Positions 34,633 to 42,940 of a DNA stretch of 64,000 nucleotides are shown piece after piece (within the stretch, counting starts at the first letter, position 1; each line of letters opens with the position of its first letter). Both the position numbers and the translations under genes were made by a program. Below the pieces are notes generated by a model, which worked only from the letters and a program-made list of their open reading frames with translations, was not told where the DNA came from and made no database searches. The stretch comes from Thalassospira marina (GTDB taxonomy: Bacteria; Pseudomonadota; Alphaproteobacteria; Rhodospirillales; Thalassospiraceae). Location: positions 942,001 to 1,006,000 of the forward strand of contig NZ_CP024199.1 in the NCBI RefSeq assembly GCF_002844375.1. Direction: 5' to 3'.

Positions 34633-35754
34633 CTAGTCTGAACAGGCGGGTTTTCCCGTTGCCGGGTCACTATGCTGGCGGCGATGCCAGAATGGCGCGT
34701 CGGCAAAGCGTGTTTCCTGCCGGTATATTTTTTGCCGCTGGACCAAAAATTCCCTCACACCTTTTTGAACCGCCGCATCATAGGCCACAAGGGCATCGGT
34801 ACTTCCTTTGTGGGCTTGGCAAATGGCATCGCCTGCCTGGCGGGCCATCCAAAGGGCGGTGGTCATGCCATGCGATGAAAGCGGGTCAAAGGCCGCTGCG
34901 GCATCGCCAATCGCGGCCCAGTTGGCACCCGAAACCGGCGTCATCCAAGTGGTGCCAGCACTGGCCAATATCGGCAACTGATCGCCCAGCGAAAAACCGG
35001 CACTGTCGATCCAGCGCGAAATATGCTGCGTTTGCCCCACGAGGGCGGACCACACGCCATGGTCACGGCTGATGCCTGCAGGCAGCAAATCAGGATCGGA
35101 AAAATAACTGATCACCATATCCTCGCCGGGCAGCAAGGCAGCATACCACCAGCCATCGGCAACCGTTTCAATCAGGGTCGCCGGGGTGGGGGTAATATCA
35201 GGGTCGGTCTGCTGTAAAAAGCAGTGTGCTGCCACCAGTTGGTCGGCACGTTTGCGGACCCCCTGGGTAATGGCAAGGGTGCTGGCCCGCCCGGTACAAT
35301 CCAGGACAAAGCGAAAAACACCTTCCTCGCCATCGGTAAAACCAAGATGCCATTTATCTTTTTCCAGCCGGGCAGTTTGCACGCCTGTTGCGATATGGCG
35401 GGGTCTGGTTTCAAGGGCGGCTGAAAACAGGTCGGTTTCAAACCCGGTGCGATCCAGCACCATGCCCGGCCCTTCCAGATGCACAATGGCATTGCGTTCG
35501 CGCAATTGCGCGCTGCCCCAGGCCGAAAAGCTGGTATTGGCCGGGCGGTGGATGGGCCGGGTAATCAGCTCCGCCAGCCCAAGATCCACCAAAATGGTAT
35601 TGGCCGCAGGCGACAGGGTTTCACCAATGCGCGGGCGGTCCGGGGCGGGTGGGGTTGCAACCCAAAACGGCCGCACCCCGCGTTGCGATAATGCAACGCA
35701 GGATGCAGCCCCGGCAATCCCCCCGCCAATGACGGCGATATCAGCACGCCTCAT
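34633..35754 (-). CDS. LodB-like FAD-dependent maturase
   Basis: A 373-residue flavoprotein with an N-terminal Rossmann motif (VIGGGIAGAAS), GETLSPAANTIL and a C-terminal FAD motif (WAAIGDAAAAFDPLSSHGM). The fold resembles tryptophan halogenases and the LodB proteins that form the cysteine tryptophylquinone cofactor of LodA oxidases. The halogenase lysine-pocket and WxWxIP motif are not seen. Its stop region abuts the LodA-like gene, with 4 bases of overlap (35751-35754), which favours the maturase role. Confidence 0.82.
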   Translation of the reverse strand: MRRADIAVIGGGIAGAASCVALSQRGVRPFWVATPPAPDRPRIGETLSPAANTILVDLGLAELITRPIHRPANTSFSAWGSAQLRERNAIVHLEGPGMVLDRTGFETDLFSAALETRPRHIATGVQTARLEKDKWHLGFTDGEEGVFRFVLDCTGRASTLAITQGVRKRADQLVAAHCFLQQTDPDITPTPATLIETVADGWWYAALLPGEDMVISYFSDPDLLPAGISRDHGVWSALVGQTQHISRWIDSAGFSLGDQLPILASAGTTWMTPVSGANWAAIGDAAAAFDPLSSHGMTTALWMARQAGDAICQAHKGSTDALVAYDAAVQKGVREFLVQRQKIYRQETRFADAPFWHRRQHSDPATGKPACSD

Positions 35755-37808
35755 TTCGGCAATTCGCCGTCTTCCGGTGTCCAGACATAGTTCATTTCCA
35801 TGTCGCTTCGTTCGACCTCGACAAACATTTCAGCGGGAATGTCCTTTGGCCGGTTGGCATCGCTTGGTCCGGGTTTGCGCACCACAAATCCCATGCGCTG
35901 CCACAGCGTGATCATATTGGTAATGCCATCCCAGTAACTGGCATTGGCATGGTAACCAATCCCCGCCACCCCACGCGACCACGGCACCCGGTTCTGGAAA
36001 AACTTCTCGCGTTCATCCGCTGAAAGGTCGGTGCGCATCATTTCGTCGTAATAGCGTTCCGGCAGCACATCAATCGGCAGCAATGCCGGCCACCATACCG
36101 CGGTGGGGAATTCGGATTGCATCAAAACCTGCTGGCAGCTAAAGGCATCACATTGCCAGGGCAGGCCCATCCAGCGTGTCAGGTCGCCGGGCATTTGCGG
36201 GCCAATCGGCGGTGGTGCGCCATTGCCACCATTTATCGCCTGGTCCAGGGTTAACAACCGGCCCACATTCTGAAGCAGGCTGGGGCGATCCCCATGTGCC
36301 AGGCGAAACGGCTCGGCCTTTTCATTGCGGTTGCGTTCATACATCGGCGCCATCCGCAAATAATAGGTCAGTTCCACCCCGGGGTGAAACGCCCCGCCCG
36401 AACAGGGTTCAAGGGCCGCTTCCGTCAGGGCGTGGGGCCGAAGGGCCACATCCATGTCATCAAGCTCGGTAATGGCATCGGCACTGGTGTCATCAAAATC
36501 ATTGTTGAAATCACCTGCCGCCCACGCCTTCAGATAGGAATATTGCAGCTTGGGAAACTGGAACCATTGCAGCGGGCTGCCATCGTAATTCACCCCGTCG
36601 CCCAGCATATAGGGCATTTTAAGCTGTTCTTCCTTATAGGCATTCGGCCCGACATTTTCCGGGTTACGGAATTTGTCAAATACCTCCATGCGGAATGCCT
36701 TGTTGTCAGGTGACGGGTCCGCCAGCTTGGCGATATAGGCAGGGTCGGAAAAATCCCCAACCTTCAGCCAGCCCTCGCGCAAATTTGCGGCATTGGTCAA
36801 CCATTCCATCAATGCCAGGCGGCGGAAGGTCGGGTAGATATATTTGCGAAATGATATTTTGCCGCTGGGTGGGCGGGACCATTTCTGCGCAACGTTCAAA
36901 TCCTCGATCACGTCATAAAGGGTCGAAATCGGGGGAATTTCCGGCGCAAAATTGGGGCCGACACAGGCAATCCATGCACCATCGGCCACCATTTCGGTGC
37001 CATCACCCAGTTTCACGCTGGCTGTGACCGGGCCATCGCACCAGTCATCATGCCAGCCATCATTATCGGCAAAGCTGGTAATGCCGGCATTGACCGGGCT
37101 GTTGGATTTGCCATCGGGCGGAAATACCAGCAACCGGCCCGCTTCATCGGTGCGGATTTCACCCAGCCCCACCGGGTTATCCCCATAAAAATGGCCACCC
37201 ATGGCGTAATCGGCCGCGCCGCCATCCTGGTTGGTGTTTTTGCCGGTAATTCTGGTTGCACCCCCGTCAATCAGCAGCATGTCTTCGCGCTGTTTGTCGG
37301 AAACAAAAAACTGGTTGCGCAACTGGCCCGGCAGGCCCGGTGCCAGTTCGCCATTATCCAGCGGGTTGTTAAACCCGTACCAGGCGGCCTTGGTATTGGC
37401 GACATGGACCTGCCAGTTAATGGTGGCATCATTGCCGGTAATTTCGCCGATCACGCGGTTCTGGTCGTCAAAGGCATAAATGCGAAACCGCTGCACCTGC
37501 TTTTTGATCAATTGCCGCCCATCCTTGAAACCACCTTCGGGGCGCGGCGGCAGGCCAGGAACTTCGGGGGCCAGAAACCATTTCGGGCTGCCACCCACAC
37601 GCGAAATACCAATGGCAGGATAAATGCCCAGCCGGGCAATTTTTGCGCCCTTGGGCGCTGCCTGCGGGATATCGGTGCTCGAAATGGCGGATTTGGCGAT
37701 CATGGGAAAGGCCATCATCACGGCCCCGGTGCCCACACCTGCCAGAAAATCGCGGCGTTTGATGCCGGCTTTGCCAGCCTTGCCCTTGTCGCCGGTATGC
37801 GCATTCAT
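35751..37808 (-). CDS. LodA-like quinone-cofactor amino acid oxidase
   Basis: A 685-residue enzyme of the LodA/GoxA family, which oxidises amino acids such as lysine or glycine and releases hydrogen peroxide. The family C-terminal region is present: LPWQCDAFSCQQVLMQSEFP (split PWQCD ... SCQQ, Cys553 and Cys558), RVPWSRGVAGIGYH, and LWQRMGFVV. One of these Cys residues and a Trp about 50-60 residues later (Trp610 a candidate) would form the cofactor. The N-terminus has a twin-arginine leader (KRRDFLAGVGTGAVMMAF, Arg18-Arg19). The predicted maturase follows. Confidence 0.85.
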   Translation of the reverse strand: MNAHTGDKGKAGKAGIKRRDFLAGVGTGAVMMAFPMIAKSAISSTDIPQAAPKGAKIARLGIYPAIGISRVGGSPKWFLAPEVPGLPPRPEGGFKDGRQLIKKQVQRFRIYAFDDQNRVIGEITGNDATINWQVHVANTKAAWYGFNNPLDNGELAPGLPGQLRNQFFVSDKQREDMLLIDGGATRITGKNTNQDGGAADYAMGGHFYGDNPVGLGEIRTDEAGRLLVFPPDGKSNSPVNAGITSFADNDGWHDDWCDGPVTASVKLGDGTEMVADGAWIACVGPNFAPEIPPISTLYDVIEDLNVAQKWSRPPSGKISFRKYIYPTFRRLALMEWLTNAANLREGWLKVGDFSDPAYIAKLADPSPDNKAFRMEVFDKFRNPENVGPNAYKEEQLKMPYMLGDGVNYDGSPLQWFQFPKLQYSYLKAWAAGDFNNDFDDTSADAITELDDMDVALRPHALTEAALEPCSGGAFHPGVELTYYLRMAPMYERNRNEKAEPFRLAHGDRPSLLQNVGRLLTLDQAINGGNGAPPPIGPQMPGDLTRWMGLPWQCDAFSCQQVLMQSEFPTAVWWPALLPIDVLPERYYDEMMRTDLSADEREKFFQNRVPWSRGVAGIGYHANASYWDGITNMITLWQRMGFVVRKPGPSDANRPKDIPAEMFVEVERSDMEMNYVWTPEDGELPK

Positions 37809-38314
37809 GGTGGTATCTCCCCTGTCTGTTCAACCCGGGAAAGTATTTCGCAGTTAAAAATGACTATCAATAAAACAATTTCAATTTTAAGGTGAATTTT
37901 GAATGTTTTTAACGTCACAAATTGTACTTTGTTGCGTCTGTGCGCGTCGCCACAAGGCAGGGGGCAGGCGTGCGGATGGAGTGGAGCAGGCGCGCGGCAG
38001 GCCCGTGCTGCCGTCATCATGCGGGCGATAATCCCCGCTAACATTGCCGTGCCAGCCGTGAATCAAATCACGGATACATCCCTGCACATGCCAGCGTTTT
38101 ATCCGTCCTAACGCCCATATGTCTTGTCGCGTCCGTCATTCAATTCCCTCCCATCCTATTCGTCCTGTCCCCCAATCCATCCCGGTCCCTGATCACGTTT
38201 TGCGAAAGCCATTTGCGCCCCGTTGCCAAAATCGGGGAACTGTGATTGAAACGTTTTCCGAATTTTTCCTGTATTTTGCCATCGCCACCCGCCTGGCCTC
38301 TGGATGATCCGTTT
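37809..38314. other. Divergent control region lodA / DMT transporter
   Basis: About 500 bases without a supported gene. The first 120 next to lodA are AT-rich (37850-37930) and contain AAAATGACTATCAATAAAAC, loosely like a Fur or similar dyad. Two frames reading into the DMT gene from upstream have no family match. Confidence 0.4.
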
Positions 38315-39214
38315 ATGATCCCTTTTGTCGGTGAAGCTGCCGCCATGACGGCTGCCCTGTTCTGGGCAACTTCAAGCATGATTTTTTCCAATATTGGCGG
38401 CAAGGCGGGGGCGCAAAGTGTCAATCGCGGGCGACTTTTATGCTCCATCACCTGCCTGACCATCATCCACTGGATTGTCGAGGGGCAGCCCTGGCCCCAC
38501 GCCACCACGCCAGAGCAAATCGGCTGGCTCACCCTGTCATCGGTGCTGGGGCTGGTGATTGGCGATGCCATGCTGTTTCAGGCATTCGTCATGCTGGGGG
38601 CGCGCCTGTCGATGCTGATGATGTCGTCTGTTCCCATCATGGGCACGGTGCTGGCCTGGTTCCTGTTTGACGAGGTGTTAACACCCACGCAAATGGCGGG
38701 CATCGCCCTGGGTGTTGGCGGTATCCTTACCGTGATCATGATGCGCAAGGGCCGCCCGGCCAATCTGGAAGGCCGAAATTATCTGATTGGGGTGCTGTTT
38801 GGTCTGGGCGGTGCTGTGGGCCAGGTATCCAACCTGATCACGGCAAAATATGCCCTGATTGGCGGTTATTCCGCACTTTCGGCCACCTGGATACGTACCC
38901 TTGTTGCCGTGCTGATCATGTGGGGGATTGCCGCATTAACCGGGCGTGTCCGGCGCACGATCGTATCGTGCACTGCGCCCAATGTGCGCGGCTGGCTGAT
39001 GCTGGGTGCCTTTATCGGCCCGGCAATGGGGGTTTGGCTGTCCATGCTGGCGGTGCAAAATGCCAATGTCGGTATTGCCAGCACCCTTATGGCAACGCCG
39101 CCGGTTTTGCTGATTGTCTATGAAGGTGTGGTTTTGCGCCGCCCGGTTGGCCTTCAGGCCATTATCGGCACCTGCATGGCCTTTGGCGGGGTGGCCTTGC
39201 TGTTTTTGTTTTAA
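38315..39214 (+). CDS. EamA/DMT-family transporter
   Basis: A 299-residue membrane protein with ten predicted helices in two EamA repeats, for example AAMTAALFWATSSMIFSNIGG and, in the second half, VGIASTLMATPPVLLIVYEGV and FGGVALLFLF. Such proteins export metabolites. Start chosen at ATG 38315 where the transporter fold begins; the upstream frame to 38246 lacks similarity. Substrate unknown. Confidence 0.88.
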   Translation: MIPFVGEAAAMTAALFWATSSMIFSNIGGKAGAQSVNRGRLLCSITCLTIIHWIVEGQPWPHATTPEQIGWLTLSSVLGLVIGDAMLFQAFVMLGARLSMLMMSSVPIMGTVLAWFLFDEVLTPTQMAGIALGVGGILTVIMMRKGRPANLEGRNYLIGVLFGLGGAVGQVSNLITAKYALIGGYSALSATWIRTLVAVLIMWGIAALTGRVRRTIVSCTAPNVRGWLMLGAFIGPAMGVWLSMLAVQNANVGIASTLMATPPVLLIVYEGVVLRRPVGLQAIIGTCMAFGGVALLFLF

Positions 39215-39607
39215 CGCTCTTGCCCCAAAAAAAGAACAGCCATACTGCAAAGTACGGCTGTCAGTTAAATGCAGAATATGGAACATAATTTCTGCGGGAC
39301 ACGAGCAAATACCTGAGCGGGGGATAAGGACAGGGAAGTCACATCCCGGTCAGGTGAAAACAGCATATGGGCCGTATAAGGGCGTGTCACCCAAAGTATT
39401 GGTTTTGTTTGAATTTGTCAGAATTGTGATCGTCATGCCGGGCAGCCCAGGCCGGAATGACACCTGTTTTTCCCGATTTGGGCGAAGTTTGATTGAAACC
39501 AGCGCCATCCTCTGTGAGATTGAAGCATCAGGGGCGGGCAGGGCATTGGCAAATCGCCGTCCAGCGGCTAGGGTGCAGCCCGCCACATAACAGGAAAGGA
39601 ACCCCGG
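39215..39607. other. Gap between DMT transporter and nikR
   Basis: About 390 bases. An imperfect dyad ACAGCCATACT/AGTACGGCTGT lies at 39237-39262 after a run of seven A, so it could act as a minus-strand terminator. No gene or clear NikR operator (GTATGA-type dyad) is visible. Confidence 0.4.
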
Positions 39608-40084
39608 ATGACGCGTGTTACCGTCTCGATCGAAGATGATTTGATGTCGGCTTTCGACGAATTTCTCGACGGGCGCGGCTATACCAACCGGTCCGAAGGG
39701 TTCCGCGATCTGATCCGCGAAAAGCTGCAGCAGGAACAGCTTGCCGAAGACCCCAATGGCAGTGGCATTGCCGTTCTGAATTATGTTTATGATCACGAAG
39801 AACGCATGCTGGCCAGCCGTCTGATGTCCGCCCAGCACGAACATCATGACCTGACCGTTTCAACGGTGCATTTCCATATCGATCACGATACCTGCCTGGA
39901 AATCGTCACCCTGAAAGGCAAGCTTAGCGACATTCGCAAATTCGCCGACCAGATTTTGGCACAGCCCGGTGTTCGTCACGGGCAGCTTTACACCGTGCCC
40001 GGTGAATTGCATGTCGAAAGCCACCATCACGGCGATGGTCACGGCCATGCCCATCGTCACGAACATCTGAAAATCACCACCTGA
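39608..40084 (+). CDS. nikR: Nickel-responsive regulator NikR
   Basis: A 158-residue ribbon-helix-helix repressor (TRVTVSIEDDLMSAFDEFL; YTNRSEGFRDLIR) with an ACT-like metal domain. The high-affinity nickel ligands of E. coli NikR (His76, His87, His89, Cys95) correspond to His77, His88, His90 and Cys96 here. A His-rich tail (ESHHHGDGHGHAHRHEH) may hold extra metal. GGAAAGGAACCCCGG precedes the ATG. No nickel transporter, urease or hydrogenase gene is next to it, so its targets are elsewhere. Confidence 0.94.
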   Translation: MTRVTVSIEDDLMSAFDEFLDGRGYTNRSEGFRDLIREKLQQEQLAEDPNGSGIAVLNYVYDHEERMLASRLMSAQHEHHDLTVSTVHFHIDHDTCLEIVTLKGKLSDIRKFADQILAQPGVRHGQLYTVPGELHVESHHHGDGHGHAHRHEHLKITT

Positions 40085-40095
40085 TCCCTGCTTAA

Positions 40096-40133
40096 TCCCA
40101 ATCCAGTCCAGCCCAACCCAACCCAACCCAATC
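40096..40133. repeat. Short CCCAA tandem repeat
   Basis: Four perfect CCCAA units (40112-40131) in a run of related CCAAT/CCAGT units, just after nikR. It is non-coding and low in complexity. Confidence 0.7.
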
Positions 40134-40440
40134 CCTGCGCGTTTTGGCCCAATAAACTCATTTTCCGTTCCCCATCTGGCTGTTGCCTGGTGGGGTATTG
40201 GATTCCCGCATTGTTTTGCAGGCAGGGAACCTTCTTTGCTGCCCCGAATTTCGGTTTGATGTTCCCATACGCCCCGCCTGCCTTCCGGCTTTTGGGGCGC
40301 GAAATGGCGGCCAAAGCACCGGATTGCTTCATTCTTTTTCAAGGGCCGCTAACCTGCGCTGTATTCTTTTTGTTCCGTCCTTGCAAAATTGGCGTGCGGC
40401 AATGAGAACAAACTTGCAACATCTAAAAATATATGAGAGT

Positions 40441-40455
40441 GTTCGCGCTATGTTC
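40441..40455 (+). promoter_or_regulatory. LexA (SOS) box of recA
   Basis: GTTCGCGCTATGTTC is a perfect alphaproteobacterial LexA site, GTTC-N7-GTTC. It lies about 140-154 bases before the recA start. Confidence 0.85.
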
Positions 40456-40594
40456 TCAACGCCTCTGTGTCGAGGATCAGGGATTGCTCCCTTTCTTCCG
40501 TGCAGGGTACCCAGCGGTGGCGTTCCGCATTTAGGTCCGGGGAACCGCCTGCGTTGCATCTGACCCGGCCCTGTGGAATAAGAGAGTTCGAGCA

Positions 40595-41668
40595 ATGATT
40601 CAAACCGCGCTGCATTTGGTGGATAAGGATACAATGGACAAGCAAAAGGCACTCGAAGCCGCCCTTGGACAGATCGAACGGGCATTTGGCAAAGGTTCGA
40701 TCATGAAACTTGGCCAGCGCGAAAATGCCGTTGATGTTTCTGCAATTTCGACCGGTTCGCTGGGTCTTGATATTGCACTGGGCATTGGCGGTCTGCCGCG
40801 CGGCCGTATTATTGAAATTTACGGTCCGGAAAGCTCGGGTAAAACGACTCTCGCCCTGCATACCATCGCGGAAGCCCAGAAAGCTGGCGGGACCTGCGCC
40901 TTTGTCGATGCCGAACACGCGCTTGACCCGTCCTATGCCCGTAAGCTGGGTGTCAATATCGACGATCTTCTGATCTCGCAGCCCGATGCGGGCGAACAGG
41001 CCCTTGAAATTGCCGATACGCTGGTGCGTTCCGGCGCGATTGACGTTCTGGTCGTTGACTCGGTTGCTGCCCTGGTGCCGCGCGCCGAACTTGAAGGCGA
41101 AATGGGCGACACCCATGTCGGTCTTCAGGCCCGTCTGATGAGCCAGGCTTTGCGCAAGCTGACCAGCTCGGTCTCGCGCTCCAACTGCATGGTCATTTTC
41201 ATCAACCAGATCCGTATGAAAATCGGCGTCATGTTTGGCAGCCCGGAAACCACCACTGGTGGTAACGCGCTTAAATTCTATGCTTCTGTCCGTCTTGATA
41301 TTCGCCGTATCGGCCAGATCAAGGATCGTGACGAAGTCGTTGGTAACCAGACCCGTGTCAAGGTCGTCAAAAACAAGATGGCCCCGCCGTTCAAACAGGT
41401 CGAATTCGACATCATGTATGGCGAAGGCGTCTCCAAGATGGGTGAAATCCTTGATCTTGGTGTGAAGGCCGGTGTTGTTGAAAAATCGGGTTCGTGGTTC
41501 TCGTATAATTCCACCCGTGTCGGGCAGGGGCGTGAAAATGCCAAAACCTTCCTGCGCGAAAACCCGGAAATGACCAACGAAATCGAACGCGCCATTCGCG
41601 AAAGTGCCGGCCTGATCGCCGAAGGCATGACGAATATGAACGAAGAAGACTACAGCAACGACGATTGA
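40595..41668 (+). CDS. recA: Recombinase RecA
   Basis: A 357-residue recombinase: Walker A GPESSGKTT, Walker B region DVLVVDSVAAL, loop sequences EGEMGDTHVGLQARLMSQALRKL (split) and NQIRMKIGVMFG. It catalyses strand exchange and LexA self-cleavage. I kept the upstream ATG because ALHLVDKDTMDKQKALEAAL matches the SLRLVEDKSVDKSKALEAAL type of alphaproteobacterial N-terminus. The ATG at 40634 also has an AAGGA site. A terminator follows. Confidence 0.98.
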   Translation: MIQTALHLVDKDTMDKQKALEAALGQIERAFGKGSIMKLGQRENAVDVSAISTGSLGLDIALGIGGLPRGRIIEIYGPESSGKTTLALHTIAEAQKAGGTCAFVDAEHALDPSYARKLGVNIDDLLISQPDAGEQALEIADTLVRSGAIDVLVVDSVAALVPRAELEGEMGDTHVGLQARLMSQALRKLTSSVSRSNCMVIFINQIRMKIGVMFGSPETTTGGNALKFYASVRLDIRRIGQIKDRDEVVGNQTRVKVVKNKMAPPFKQVEFDIMYGEGVSKMGEILDLGVKAGVVEKSGSWFSYNSTRVGQGRENAKTFLRENPEMTNEIERAIRESAGLIAEGMTNMNEEDYSNDD

Positions 41669-42239
41669 TCCATCCAGTCGTTGTCGATAGCAAAGGCGGG
41701 CGCTCAGGCGTCCGCCTTTTTGCATTTTCAGGATGTTTCCTGCCGCCCAATTGATTAGCCCGCCCGTCCTTCCATGCAGGCATTGCCCGCTATCGGATTT
41801 TATTGCGACGTTGCCTGTTTTCAAGGGGGGCAATCTGCCGCATTCCCGGCAACCCTTGCGCGGCACACCTGCTTAACGGCAGGCTCCCGCTCGCACTGCT
41901 CACCAATCAGGGCGCGCAAGGCTCGGCTGTTGCCTTCCGGGTGCGAACCACGCCGCGCAATCCGTCGCCGATCTATTCGATCCGCGCCAGGCACACGCCA
42001 TCCGCTGCATCGTCACGCAGGTTGGCACGGATGCGATGTTATACGGCGTGATCTGATGGGGTTTGGCAGTTTGGCTGTTTGGCATGGTATCGCGCCCTTT
42101 GGCCTGTGGCGCGTCGTACCCTGCCATATTCACGGGCCAGTACGGTGGGGAAGGCGCGGCGATTTTATCCCCAGAAAGGGGAGGTAAGGTGCATGCGTAA
42201 TTCAGGGCAGCGTATTTGTTATTTTCGGGGGATTGCCGC
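41669..42239. other. Gap recA to sodC, no supported gene
   Basis: About 570 bases. Past the recA terminator several overlapping frames are open, none with a ribosome site or recognisable family. The usual alphaproteobacterial neighbour alaS is not here. Confidence 0.4.
41692..41721 (+). terminator. Terminator after recA
   Basis: AAAGGCGGGCGC pairs with GCGTCCGCCTTT (one G-U), ending in a T-run, about 25 bases after the recA stop. Confidence 0.85.
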
Positions 42240-42758
42240 TTATTCAATAATCGCGCAGGCAAGGCGGTCGCCAGCAGCACCCGAGGGCTGGGACATATAA
42301 TCATCGGCACCGGCATGAATGACAATGGCTTTGCCGCGCACGCCGTTGGTTTTGTCATCCAGCATCACATTGGTATCGATCACCTGGGTAAACAGTTTGC
42401 CCTCGTCATTGACATACTGGTTGGGCATGTCACCGGCATGGGGGCCGTCTTTGGTCAGAAAACCGTGGCTTTTATGGGTGGGGTTAAAATGGCCGCCAGC
42501 GGTTTTGAAATTGCTGGCAGTATCGCATTTGCCATTTTCATGAATGTGAAACGCCACCCACTGGCTGGACGGAAGGCCGCTGACCTCGGCCTTGATAACA
42601 ACGCCACCATCCGTTTCGGTCAAATCGGCGGTGCCGATATTGGTGCCATCGCTATTGTGAAAGGTGGCGGTGGCAGATGTTTCGGCAAAGGCCGGAAATG
42701 CAACAAGTGAAACAGCGCCAGCAAACAGCGCTATCAAGGGCACGATTATGGCTCGCAT
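42240..42758 (-). CDS. sodC: Periplasmic Cu-Zn superoxide dismutase
   Basis: A 172-residue enzyme with a signal peptide ending at about residue 25 (FPAFA/E). Metal ligands are seen in VAFHIHENGKC, AGGHFNPTHKSHG and GKAIVIHAGADDY, and the conserved disulphide pair in GKC and RLACAII. It turns superoxide into hydrogen peroxide in the periplasm. It ends close to the gap after recA and is transcribed from the right. Confidence 0.95.
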   Translation of the reverse strand: MRAIIVPLIALFAGAVSLVAFPAFAETSATATFHNSDGTNIGTADLTETDGGVVIKAEVSGLPSSQWVAFHIHENGKCDTASNFKTAGGHFNPTHKSHGFLTKDGPHAGDMPNQYVNDEGKLFTQVIDTNVMLDDKTNGVRGKAIVIHAGADDYMSQPSGAAGDRLACAIIE

Positions 42759-42878
42759 CGGTGTTCTCCTTATTGATTTGTTAACTTAATGAACTGTGCA
42801 CGCCGATATTTGTTCCCATCGGGTTGTGATTGTTTTTTTGCAGGGCAATACCCGCTGCGGTTTTGCTCCTTCGCGCAT

Positions 42879-42914
42879 AAAAAATCCCCGGCCCGCAAAT
42901 CGCGGGGCCGGGGA
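42879..42914 (-). terminator. Terminator of the second chemoreceptor
   Basis: TCCCCGGCCC (42885-42894) pairs with GGGCCGGGGA (42905-42914), extended by GC/GC. AAAAAA at 42879-42884 forms the T-run on the minus strand, 27 bases beyond the receptor stop. Confidence 0.85.
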
Positions 42915-42940
42915 CGTGCCAGTCCTTGCCGGGTTCGGGG

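Larger units (their letters stand above)
40085..40594. other. Gap nikR to recA with SOS control
   Basis: About 510 bases. It holds the CCCAA repeat and the SOS box at 40441-40455. GAACAAACTTGCAAC at 40404-40418 is a one-mismatch match to the opposite-strand form of the same box. The open frames here are shadows. Confidence 0.5.

Noticed and set aside
37848..37890. Fur box before the LodA-like gene
   Set aside because: AATGACTATCAATAA matches only part of the 19-base consensus; the region is simply AT-rich.
41870..42055. Protein-like frame ending DLFDPRQAHAIRCIVTQVGTDAMLYGVI in the recA-sodC gap
   Set aside because: No start, ribosome site or family match; other frames are equally open in this GC-rich stretch.
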